This document shows, piece after piece, positions 26,523-37,199 of a stretch of DNA of 64,000 nucleotides. Position 1 is the first letter of the stretch, and each line of letters starts with the position of its first letter. The DNA comes from Epiperipatus broadwayi (taxonomy: Eukaryota; Onychophora; Udeonychophora; Euonychophora; Peripatidae): the NCBI GenBank assembly GCA_028023455.1, contig JAQFVV010000012.1, positions 11,380,499-11,444,498 of the forward strand, given 5' to 3'. The position numbers and the translations under genes are program-made. A model generated the notes under the pieces. The model was given only the letters and a program-made list of their open reading frames with translations. It did no database searches and had not been told where the DNA came from.

Positions 26523-26565
26523 CCTCTCTGAGGATTGCCAAAAGCATGAAACCATTGGTCAGGGG
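26523..26565 (+). ncRNA. Type-I hammerhead ribozyme-like motif (family 4, right arm)
   Basis: Plus strand: CCTCT 26523-26527, core CTGAGGA 26528-26534, stem II TGC/GCA within 26535-26547, GAAA 26548-26551, stem III ACC/GGU with loop AUU, triplet GUC ending at 26560, and AGGGG 26561-26565. It is the reverse-complement partner of the left-arm motif. Only one base in stem II flanking the core differs, and both copies keep an intact core. Confidence 0.8.
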
Positions 26566-28444
26566 ATGGGAGTTGTTTTCAGATAGAGATATTTTAAATG
26601 ATTTCTCTTGCTAAGCATTTATCTCAAAACTTGTTGAGCAATTAGCAAAGCTCATTGTTCATTATTACCTTGCTTTATTGATTTTTATATTTCCTCTATC
26701 AATATTATATTTTACTCTCTCAGGACCAGTTTTTTTTTTACATTGTTTTATTTGAAAGATGTGTATTTCATAAATAAATATAACATGTATAAAATAAATT
26801 TAGCTCATTCTTAGGTTGTCTCTCTTAAAATTATTTCTTGTAATATTATTGTCCAATATTGCATTATCATAATATTAGTTTATAGATTTCTTCTCCAAAA
26901 TGCTTAGCTCTGCTCTTTTTAATTTACTGAAGTTCAACAGTATCACTGAGAACTTTCAATATTTGTTTTTCCAGATCACTAGTTTTATTTTCCTTATTCA
27001 TTATATTTTGTCTCTGCTTTGATTTTCCTCTGTCTCAGTTTTTATTAGAGTATATTTACTATTAAATAGTGATATTGCCTCTATCTCTTTGTCATCATAA
27101 TATCTATTATTTCATTTTCTTTTATATTTTTTTTAATTCTTGTTTAAAATATTGCTACACATAATTAATAATTTTACTTTCAACTAATTCATGGGATGGG
27201 CAAGTATCCATTTTTGTACATGTGTTGGATGAGAACAATAGATTTTTATCTATCCTCTTCATTCATATGCAAAATGTTATATTTTTCACAACTAATATTC
27301 AATTTAGTTCTTATCTAGTATTTAATAGTACTCACATTTATTTCCATTAGATCTGCTGAAGCTTTTTCTCATTAAGACCAAATTGATGACCCTATTTAAC
27401 ATTATATGTTCTTTCAAGTCATTACTCCATCTACTTTTTTTATTTTATGATTATTGCTTGGTTCATCAATTTTTCTCCCTCTTCTCTAATCTTGGTGAAT
27501 AATATTATTTGTTTTCTCATAACTTTTGAGATCTTTATTCTATATTTTATTACTAAAATATATCAAAAGCAAATTCTTATCATATTCTTTATTCATATTT
27601 TTAATTTCCTGATCAAACTATTTAATCTTAGTGTCTACTTTTGTACAACCGTATCTGAAAATTAAGTCACTTTTCAAAATGATTTTTGCTTAAATGTATC
27701 TGGCCTAAATTTATTTTTTAATTATCTTATGGTTTCCTTAAAATCACTATTTTTTTTTTTTTTTTAATGTAATGTTTAATAAATTGTAACAGTTTTATCC
27801 TCGAGTTTGTTTAAAACAGTAATCAGTATATCTTCTCCCTTTTCCATTAAAACTTTAGTGACTGATTTTTTATTACTTTTTTCAATAATTTTATAGTTTG
27901 TAGTTCTTTCTATTAATTAAAAATATAAAATTTTACTAATAGTGTTGCCTTAGAGTATAATAAAGGTCTTATACGATAATGGTAGTATATCATCTTGCCA
28001 TCTCAATACTTTAGAATTGATCTGAATTGTATAAGATTTAATTTTTTTTCAATTTCGAATTAAGTTTAGAATTTGTTTAGGTAACCAGCTTATTACCAAA
28101 ACAGCTAACTCTCCAAAATCAGTTGATAAATCCCAGTAAATATGTAGTTATTCCTAGAGATTGAAATAAAAATAGAAAATGGTTCTAACTACCCAAAAAT
28201 TAGCATCACAAATAAATAATACCTCTTCTTCCATTGTTCCCTGTTGTAAAGCTCTTTCGTCTAAGTAAGCTCTTTAATGATTGTTCTATCTGCTTTTTTA
28301 TTTGTAATAATCTAAAGAAACATCTTCCACTTATAATGTCCAAGGCTATTTCTTTATATACTTTACCTAGCTAAAAGATTATCTTCATCAACAATTAATT
28401 TTTTTAAGCATATATTTATTTTTATCAGCTCAAATACTCTATAT

Positions 28445-30662
28445 TGTAACGATCCGGAGAAGGTGACTTAACGTAAACTGCACTACAGGGCGCCATATAG
28501 GCATTTGAACCTAGAAAAATTTATAAAGTAGGCAGATACGTCAGTCAAAAAAAAAAAATTTTTTTTTTTTTTTTTAAATTTTGCATCCGGTCGTTAGCCC
28601 ATGTCACTAGCTCAGGGAGTAGCAGAGATTTAATAATATCATATCTTATCTAATTAGATTTCAACATTAAAAAATAAATAAAATAAGCCACTGCCAGTAA
28701 TTAGCATACAAACATTTATTTATGCACATATATATAAGATTTAAAATTATTTTATTATTAGTTTTACATTTTAACATTTAACATTATTTTTTAACTTTGA
28801 TTTTTGACTTTAATTTACCTTTAATTACTATTACATTCTAATTTTACATTTTAATTAAGTTCGCACAGATGGGATTATAAAAGCTTGTTATAATAAGTTG
28901 CTATAGATCGGTTACATAGATTACATGGTTAAAAACATTCCAAAGTAAACATAAGCGATCAAAATATAAAATTATTGATTACTGACAATTGCAGAGGGAA
29001 ATTTATACATAACCCAATAGTATTCACCATAAGATACTTGCATTGTCACCAATAACTTAAAAGACATCCGAATAAATACATTTTAGATACTCACCGTAAG
29101 GTATCATTATTTATCGAATGTCTATATATTTTGATAAAATATGAAAACCCAAAACATACTTAACCGATAACCAATCCATGCAAGCGTCTATAAACAACTT
29201 AAATTTAATGCATTTTTATTTAAGGTCAAGTATGAATAGACTACATAGATTTGCCTTTGAAAATAAAATATTCTATCCCTATTTAACCTTAGGCTAAAAT
29301 TCGCAGTCAAACTGGCATCAATCCATCTGATATATCGATGTATTCAATGTAATACGAAATACGGCAGCACCAAAAGAATTAAGAAAAGACATTGACTCTC
29401 AATCAGATAGGAATATTACATCTATCTAACGAGAAGAACAATAAAAAAAAATTCCATAGAAAGGAACTGCGTTCTCCGTCTTATAATTCCTTCCATAGGC
29501 AAACGGGTGAGTGCGGCGTATATATAAACGATTCTGCCAGTAGCGAATCTCCGATTACATCTACTAACTACATCAATATATCCAATCCATTGACCCAATC
29601 TAACAATGACATAAATAACCTAAGATTACCCTCCCCTAATATAACTTTACAAATCTATACAGCCATTCACGCCCGACTTAAGTTTAACATTTATATAATT
29701 AATTTAAAGAAAAACAAAAATCATGATAAAACTTAAAGAACAAAAAAATGAATAATATAAATGGAAATGATTTTAAATATACATATATAAAAAAAAGGAA
29801 ATACATCAAATAACATTATTAATAAATTAAGTTGGTCAGATAGGATCATATTGCAATCATTTAAATATAGAAATTTTTAATTTAATGTTCATTATTTATA
29901 AAGTTCTTACGGTTTAAAACAGTTCATCTTTATCCGTTGCTTGCCATGAACGTGAATTCCCACGCCGTCCTAAGATTGGTATCCATTTAGCCGTTGTTTT
30001 ATTTATTCATTCGGAGGTTTTTTTAGTTTAATTGGTCCTCAATGTAGGAAACGATAGTTCATTTCTCCTTTCTTTAACAGCTGAAAGAATTGACAGGGCG
30101 TCTGTCAATTCCTTCACCTCCAACTCCATACTACTACATATAGTCACATCGTAATAATCAATTTCCAGTCACTAATTAATAATTTCCAAATTTTCCTTTT
30201 TATATTAATGTGAAGGATTGAATTTACATTACGTCACCGATGCGATGGTCCTTTCGCTGCGGTCCGATTCCATAGGGATTTCTTCTTATTTGCTAACAGT
30301 TTCTATTGTTTTCCTATCTGACCGATGTTTTTACATTTAAATGCCCAAGGCTGGTTTACATTTAACTAATTAACAATCATTTCCATTTCTGATTAATTAA
30401 CCTGTTTTCCAAATCAAAGATATATTTTTATCTCTAAATCTTTTTAAGTTTTTGTTTTTAAAATACCTTTTCTATTTTTAATACAGTTTTATTTTAATAA
30501 TTTTTTTTTTATCTGTGCGATTTAATATATACGAGTTTAAGATGATATTTAATTTCAATTTTTAATTCTAAAAGAAAATTTTTAAATGCGAACTTTTTAA
30601 TTTACTTTCATGTTTAATAAATAAAAAAAACAACAATGTAACGAACGTCTGTGCTCATTACA
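28445..30662 (-). repeat. LTR of the young element (3' LTR in element orientation)
   Basis: TGTAAC at 28445 to ATTACA at 30662, 2218 bp. It contains a perfect hairpin at 30087-30111 (GAATTGACAG, loop GGCGT, CTGTCAATTC). It is slightly richer in CG dinucleotides than the surroundings. A 114-codon frame without ATG (29392-29736, plus strand) lies inside it and is antisense to the element. I do not regard it as a gene. Confidence 0.9.
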
Positions 30663-31344
30663 TATCAGTAAAGTTACTTAAAAAAAAAATGATCAAAAAA
30701 AAAAATTTTACTTAGGGTTAGTAATTACGGTACACGATTGACGAAGACATTTACAAAACATCCGGTTAATAATTTTACAAAAAGAAAAAGAAAATGTTGA
30801 CTATCGCTTACCTAAGGACCATTTACGTTTACACACCTCCCCACAAGAGTTCTATTTTATTTTATACATTTTATTTTTACACACGGCATGACAAGCAAGT
30901 TATTTTATAAATTATTTATTTAAGAAGGTTGCATTGAAGTAAATATATTTTGAAAGATAATGGATTTATACGTGTATATTTGCAGCACAATTATAAATAC
31001 CACCAACTTATTTATGACTGATTAAAATCCCAACAGTACTCATCGTAAGGTACCACATTTCGATCATAAACTTACGTGGCTATGCGCGCCTATACACGTT
31101 AAAGCATAATATATATCAACAACAAAAAAAAAACATATTTATTGCAACCTTTTGACTTTTTTTTTTAACAAAAATTAGTTTTTAAAATTTTTTTTCACTT
31201 TCTTGTGTTTAATATATATGCGCAATTTCTTTTACTGGCAGAGATTTTATAAGATTTAAAATATACGACTTATGTAAACAGATAAAAATATTTCATTTTG
31301 ATAAAATTTGCTCAGGGTATATATATGTGGTTTATTAAAGATCG

Positions 31345-31362
31345 GCCCCATGTTGGGCACCA
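31345..31362 (-). promoter_or_regulatory. tRNA primer-binding site
   Basis: On the minus strand, two bases after the LTR end, lies TGGTGCCCAACATGGGGC. It begins with TGG, complementary to the CCA tail of a tRNA, and closely resembles primer-binding sites of many animal LTR elements. It fixes the direction of reverse transcription as minus. A clear polypurine tract at the other end was not seen. Confidence 0.75.
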
Positions 31363-31364
31363 GT

Positions 31365-33580
31365 TGTAACAATCCGGAGAAGGTGACTTAACGTAAACTG
31401 CACTACAGGGCGCCATCTAGGCATTTGAACCTAGAAAAATTTATAAAGTAGGCAGATACATCAGTCAAAAAAAAAAATATTTTTTTTTTTTTAAATTTTG
31501 CATCCGGTCGTTAGCCCATGTCACTAGCTCAGGGAGTAGCAGAGATTTAATAATATCATATCTTATCTAATTAGATTTCAACATTAAAAAATAAATAAAA
31601 TAAGCCACTGCCAGTAATTAGCATACAAACATTTATTTATGCACATATATATAAGATTTAAAATTATTTTATTATTAGTTTTACATTTTAACATTTAACA
31701 TTATTTTTTAACTTTGATTTTTGACTTTAATTTACCTTTAATTACTATTACATTCTAATTTTACATTTTAATTAAGTTCGCACAGATGGGATTATAAAAG
31801 CTTGTTATAATAAGTTGCTATAGATCGGTTACATAGATTACATGGTTAAAAACATTCCAAAGTAAACATAAGCGATCAAAATATAAAATTATTGATTACT
31901 GACAATTGCGGAGGGAAATTTATACGTAACCCAATAGTATTCACCATAAGATACTTGCATTGTCACCAATAACTTAAAAGACATCCGAATAAATACATTT
32001 TAGATACTCACCGTAAGGTATCATTATTTATCGAATGTCTATATATTTTGATAAAATATGAAAACCCAAAACATACTTAACCGATAACCAATCCATGCAA
32101 GCGTCTATAAACAACTTAAATTTAATGCATTTTTATTTAAGGTCAAGTATGAATAGACTACATAGATTTGCCTTTGAAAATAAAATATTCTATCCCTATT
32201 TAACCTTAGGCTAAAATTCGCAGTCAAACTGGCATCAATCCATCTGATATATCGATGTATTCAATGTAATACGAAATACGGCAGCACCAAAAGAATTAAG
32301 AAAAGACATTGACTCTCAATCAGATAGGAATATTACATCTATCTAACGAGAAGAACAATAAAAAAAAATTCCATAGAAAGGAACTGCGTTCTCCGTCTTA
32401 TAATTCCTTCCATAGGCAAACGGGTGAGTGCGGCGTATATATAAACGATTCTGCCAGTAGCGAATCTCTGATTACATCTACTAACTACATCAATATATCC
32501 AATCCATTGACCCAATCTAACAACGACATAAATAACCTAAGATTACCCTCCCCTAATATAACTTTACAAATCTATACAGCCATTCACGCCCGACTTAAGT
32601 TTAACATTTATATAATTAATTTAAAGAAAAACAAAAATCATGATAAAACTTAAAGAACAAAAAAATGAATAATATAAATGGAAATGATTTTAAATATACA
32701 TATATAAAAAAAAGGAAATACATCAAATAACATTATTAATAAATTAAGTTGGTCAGATAGGATCATATTGCAATCATTTAAATATAGAAATTTTTAATTT
32801 AATGTTCATTATTTATAAAGTTCTTACGGTTTAAAACAGTTCATCTTTATCCGTTGCTTGCCATGAACGTGAATTCCCACGCCGTCCTAAGATTGGTATC
32901 CATTTAGCCGTTGTTTTATTTATTCATTCGGAGGTTTTTTTAGTTTAATTGGTCCTCAATGTAGGAAACGATAGTTCATTTCTCCTTTCTTTAACAGCTG
33001 AAAGAATTGACAGGGCGTCTGTCAATTCCTTCACCTCCAACTTCGTACTACTACATATAGTCACATCGTAATAATCAATTTCCAGTCACTAATTAATAAT
33101 TTCCAAATTTTCCTTTTTATATTAATGTGAAGGATTGAATTTACATTACGTCACCGATGCGATGGTCCTTTCGCTGCGGTCCGATTCCATAGGGATTTCT
33201 TCTTATTTGCTAACAGTTTCTATTGTTTTCCTATCTGACCGATGTTTTTACATTTAAATGCCCAAGGCTGGTTTACATTTAACTAATTAACAATCATTTC
33301 CATTTCTGATTAATTAACCTGTTTTCCAAATCAAAGATATATTTTTATCTCTAAATCTTTTTAAGTTTTTGTTTTTAAAATACCTTTTCTATTTTTAATA
33401 CAGTTTTATTTTAATAATTTTTTTTTTATCTGTGCGATTTAATATATACGAGTTTAAGATGATATTTAATTTCAATTTTTAATTCTAAAAGAAAATTTTT
33501 AAATGCGAACTTTTTAATTTACTTTCATGTTTAATAAATAAAAAACAACAACAATGTAACGAACGTCTGTGCTCATTACA
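31365..33580 (-). repeat. LTR of the young element (5' LTR in element orientation)
   Basis: TGTAAC at 31365 to ATTACA at 33580, 2216 bp, nearly identical to the other LTR. The same hairpin is found at 33004-33028. Promoter and polyadenylation functions are expected for an LTR but cannot be located by eye. The ATG-less frame at 32309-32653 differs from its partner by one residue. Confidence 0.9.
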
Positions 33581-34322
33581 ATATATATATTTTTATTGAA
33601 TAATTGTCAAAATCTTTCTTTTATAAAATCATACTTTCTTATATATATATTAGTTCCTTGTGTAGTATTTTAAATTATTGTACACTTACAAATATCTAAG
33701 TATTTTCACCGAGTTTTAAAAATTTTATTATATATATTTAGGAGAGAAAAAAATATTAAATGGTTATCACATAGTTACATTATAAAAGCATACCTGTATT
33801 TTATTACCAAAATATTTATTTCTCACTTTATTTTTCATTTGGTGAATTGCAAATATTTCCTTTAGATGATGAAAGGTACATTGCAAAATCATTTATTTTG
33901 GCACCTCAAATAAATGAATTGATCATTGTTTTGTTTTATTTATTTTTAAAAAAAAAGAAACCACTGTATTGTAACAGGAATAAAATTCAAACCCTATCAC
34001 AAGGGAAAGTTAGACATTCACCCACATATCTGCAAATGCAGTAATATATATATATATATATTTAAAGGAGTCATATAATGAGCAAACATTTTACCCATAT
34101 GTGTTTTTATATGAGCCAATTCATCATCTTTTTATGAAATGTGCATATATATAATGGTTATAAACATCACATGACTGCCTCCTCTTATGCTTGTGTATAA
34201 CTGTTGTTAAAACAAGAAAAACTCACTATATATATATTGCCACACACAGCAAGCTAGAGTACTCAATGGATGCCAGAAGGCTTGTGCATAAAATCCCTAT
34301 CTAGTGCCTACTTATCCAATAT

Positions 34323-34361
34323 CCCCAGACTAGTTTCTGGCTATGGCCTTCATCAGTGAAG
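34323..34361 (-). ncRNA. Type-I hammerhead ribozyme-like motif (family 1, left arm)
   Basis: Minus strand: stem I CTTCA (34361-34357) with TGGGG (34327-34323), two U-G pairs. Core CTGATGA is at 34356-34350, stem II is GGC/GCC, GAAA is at 34337-34334, stem III is minimal AC/GU with loop UA, and triplet GUC ends at 34328. The core is intact. Stem I is weaker than in the 24.0-kb copy. Confidence 0.7.
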
Positions 34362-34587
34362 AGCCTTGGATTTGAGAACACTGCATCTAGATCTTAGGAT
34401 CTAATGCAACCCTCCAGCAACCACCTTTTATCTCCATTTAACTACAAAACTATGAGTCTTAAATTGAAAACACCTTAATGTTTTCAATCCAAGCTTATAT
34501 AGTGTAGTTAAATGGAGATAAAAGGTGGTTGCTGGAGTGTTGCATTAGATCCTAAGATCTAGCTGCAGTGCTCTCTAATCAAAGGCT

Positions 34588-34626
34588 CCTCACTAATGAA
34601 GGCCATAAGCCAGAAACTAGTCTGGG
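34588..34626 (+). ncRNA. Degenerate hammerhead motif (family 1, right arm)
   Basis: CCTCA, CTAATGA, GGC/GCC stem II, GAAAC, TA, GTC and TGGGG are all in register. The core G5 has become A, which should abolish cleavage. It documents independent decay of the two arms. Confidence 0.65.
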
Positions 34627-34749
34627 GATATTGGATGAGTAGGCACTAGATAAAGATTTTATGCACAAGTCTTCTGGCATCCATTGATTACTCTAGCTTG
34701 CTGTGTGTGGCAATATATATAGTGTTTTGCCTGTTTTATATAATGGTTA

Positions 34750-36350
34750 AATGGCCAAATATAAACTAAGCAATGTATATATTTTGTTAAAGGGATATAT
34801 AATGCTCACAATTTAAAACATATCACAGAAAAACATCTTGAGCATATCTAATTAATTTCTGAAATAAAGTTTAATTGTATTGTAATGAATTTTATTGTTA
34901 CAATTACATACATTTTAGTTGTTTTTAAATTGTAAATAAAAAAAAATATTTAGAAAGTTAGTATTAGTTTTGTATTGTAAGTTGAATTGTTTTTATTTTA
35001 TTTTATTAAGGATGGAAATATGTGATATGTAAATCCATCACATGTCCATCCATAAAATTAAATTCTAAATAAATAAAACAATAAGGAATCTTTTGTTCAT
35101 ATAAAGTTTAATATAGTCAATATTAAAATAGTTAAGGTAATTTCAAAAAAATATTAGATAGAAATAGGTTCAAACTCAGAATGAATGTAAGTGTAAATGA
35201 AATATTAAAAAAATTATAATTTAAAAAAATTATATGCATCTTAATTTTAAAATAAATATTTTATTTGAATTAAAAGAAAATTAAAAATGGTTATTTTATG
35301 ATATTGGATAATAAACTTTATTTTATTGTGTTAAAAGAAAAATCTCACGAGTAAATTTTTAAGTAATGAGACTGAAGTTTCTTTTTTTCACTTTGGTGAA
35401 ATCAATATTTTTTTACATTAATATCTTAATGTTTTACAAATTTGTTGAAGAACTCGTGACCTGTGATGAAATTTAACAAAGGAAGGACATGGGCCTTCTT
35501 AATATCTGGAAGGCCATGAATGGAATGAATAACAATAAATAAATAAAAACTTTTTTTAATGTGTGCTAATGCTATGCTGATTTAAAACCATCTAAATCTG
35601 GGAAATGTGTATGGAAAAAACCCATTGAGGTTGAAAATAGCTGGATACTATCTAAGAATAATATATATGGAGGTATCATCATCATTATCATCATTGGAAC
35701 TTTACAGACATAAAAGAAAACATAATTGTAGGTGAAAGAATTCCAAAAGATATTGGATGGATTGAGAAACACTAATGAACTTTTGAAAATTATCATTAAC
35801 ATTTTTTTTTTAAATTTTCAAAAAATAAATAAATAAAATAAATATTTATTAGAAATGTTTTCTTTTCAAAATTTAAAATAATAGCCTAACTTTTACTTAC
35901 CAATATTATTCAATACAAAGTTAATAATTAGATCAAGTAATTAATATTTAATTAATATAAATAAGTTTAATAAAATAATCTAAAGGATGTATTTAATATT
36001 TAATTTTTTGTTTTGAACGTATATAATTAATTTTATAGAAAAACTATACTTGATTTGAATATATATATATATAATTTCATTTGTTTATTTATGTCTGAAT
36101 GTTAGTGTGAAAGATGGTCTGTACTAATCGGTTGTTGTATTGTAGAAATATTTATATAAGGATATTTTCTAAATGCAATTAGAAATTTAATAAATTGCAA
36201 TAGATTTAAAATAGATTGTAAAATAGTGGATTTTTGAAATTTATGAATGTTAATATAATTTTCTTTATGTTATGATGTTAATAAATTTATATATTATTAT
36301 TAATAAGTGCATCATTTGATTCTCTTTTATGAGGCATTGGTTTAATTATT
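34750..36350. other. AT-rich stretch without recognised gene
   Basis: No coding similarity. At 35430-35545 a less AT-rich patch (GGACATGGGCCTTCTTAATA... then AATAAATAAATAAA) could be the 3' end of a retroposed element, but no family was recognised. The minus-strand frame at 35572-35802 has no known motif. Confidence 0.5.
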
Positions 36351-36354
36351 TTTC

Positions 36355-36530
36355 AATTTATCTATCATTAAGTGATAGATCACCTATTTCTCACTTTATT
36401 TATCATTAAGTGATAGATCACCTATTTCTCAATTTACATATCTATTAAGTGATAAATCACCTATTACTGAAGTTATATATCTAATAAGTTAAAGATACTT
36501 ATTTCTTAAATTACATATTTACTAAAATAA
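36355..36530. repeat. Tandem repeat, about 38 bp x 4
   Basis: Units containing ATTAAGTGATAGATCACC followed by TATTTCTCA begin near 36364, 36402, 36440 and 36480. The first two are nearly identical and the fourth is worn. The unit contains the near-palindrome GTGATAGATCAC, so each repeat can form a small hairpin. Confidence 0.85.
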
Positions 36531-37199
36531 ATATTTATTGACTTATAGATTTATTGGTGCCTTATAAATATATGAATTTTTACTACATCTAATTTATATA
36601 AATTTACTTTCAGGTAAAATATAATAAAGTTATCTTCTATTTGATTTATTTTATTATAAGTATTAGTTGAAATAGCCTATAAATTTAGATATGAATAAAC
36701 AGTTTGATCTTTTTTTAAAAAAAATATTATCCATCACATTTTGGCTAATCACATGTATGGCTTAATAATAATATTGTACAATAATGAATAATCCCTTATT
36801 TAATTTTTGGCATCACATTGATATATCAGTTACATTTTTGGGTTGCATAATCTGAGGCATTAATAAAATCATTTACTTGCAATGGACAGAAATAATTTTG
36901 GTCACTAATGTATTAGGCAATTCATAATAGTAATTTATATTAATAATATTTACTATTAAATTTTGGGCCATCCAACAGTGAAGCTCAATTAATATAAATT
37001 TATATAATATTTTTTATTACAACTAAACTTATTTTACTACGTAATTAAATAGAAATTGTATGTCTGAAGCAATTCTACTTATAAATAAATTAACCAACTT
37101 ATATAAAAAGAAAAAATCTATCCATTCATAATACTCAATGATGAGAACAACAAATTAACTAAGCTATATATTTATGACGATTTTATTTAAAATCTAAGC

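Larger units (their letters stand above)
26320..26663 (+). mobile_element. Hammerhead-bearing foldback element, family 4
   Basis: Arms at about 26346-26490 and 26519-26663 are complementary with few mismatches around a spacer containing AGGATCTAGTGTCTGAAG. In front of the left arm is CACATGACTCCACTTCTTTTTTAAGCTT, which resembles the 5' head of family 1 although the body is different. Both arms carry intact-looking hammerhead motifs with a CTGAGGA core. I could not find a clear target duplication. No ORF. Confidence 0.8.
25400..28440 (-). other. Pyrimidine-rich plus strand; possible decayed minus-strand retroelement
   Basis: Outside the foldback element, the minus strand is purine-rich and shows short K/E/Q-rich stretches. 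Examples lie around 26930-27180 and 28220-28390, where IKKQIEQSLKSLLRRKSF can be read. This is the character of worn Gag/coiled-coil sequence as at 4.9-5.3 kb. No motif is diagnostic and stops are frequent. The bulk may equally be plain AT-rich DNA. Confidence 0.25.
28445..33580 (-). mobile_element. Young non-autonomous LTR retrotransposon (LARD/TRIM-like)
   Basis: Two direct repeats of about 2.2 kb bound an interior of only 702 bp (30663-31364). The repeats start TG and end CA (TGTAAC...ATTACA). The element is flanked by ATAT on both sides (28441-28444 and 33581-33584), consistent with a 4-bp target duplication, though the site is TA-rich. A primer-binding-site-like string next to the right-hand LTR sets the orientation to minus. 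The interior has no ORF for Gag or Pol, so it must be mobilised by another element. The LTRs differ at only about ten positions plus A/T-run lengths by eye, so the insertion is recent. Confidence 0.9.
34161..34736 (+). mobile_element. Hammerhead-bearing foldback element, family 1 (longest copy)
   Basis: The head TAAACATCACATGACTGCCT is followed by arms of about 265 bp (34208-34471 and 34480-34739) centred on the hairpin ATTGAAAAC/GTTTTCAAT. The 13-bp direct repeat TATATAATGGTTA flanks it exactly (34148-34160 and 34737-34749). Compared with the 23.9-kb copy the arms extend further inward, with CCAGCAACCACCTTTTATCTCC and its complement. The left arm has a full hammerhead core on the minus strand. 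The right-arm copy has CTAATGA and is probably inactive. Confidence 0.88.

Noticed and set aside
29392-29736. 114-codon open frame duplicated at 32309-32653
   Set aside because: Both start at TTG with no ATG, lie antisense within the two LTRs, and are near-identical only because the LTRs are. There is no recognised domain.
28445-33580. The two 2.2-kb repeats as a segmental tandem duplication
   Set aside because: TG...CA ends, a primer-binding site adjacent to one repeat and matching ATAT flanks are better explained by an LTR element.
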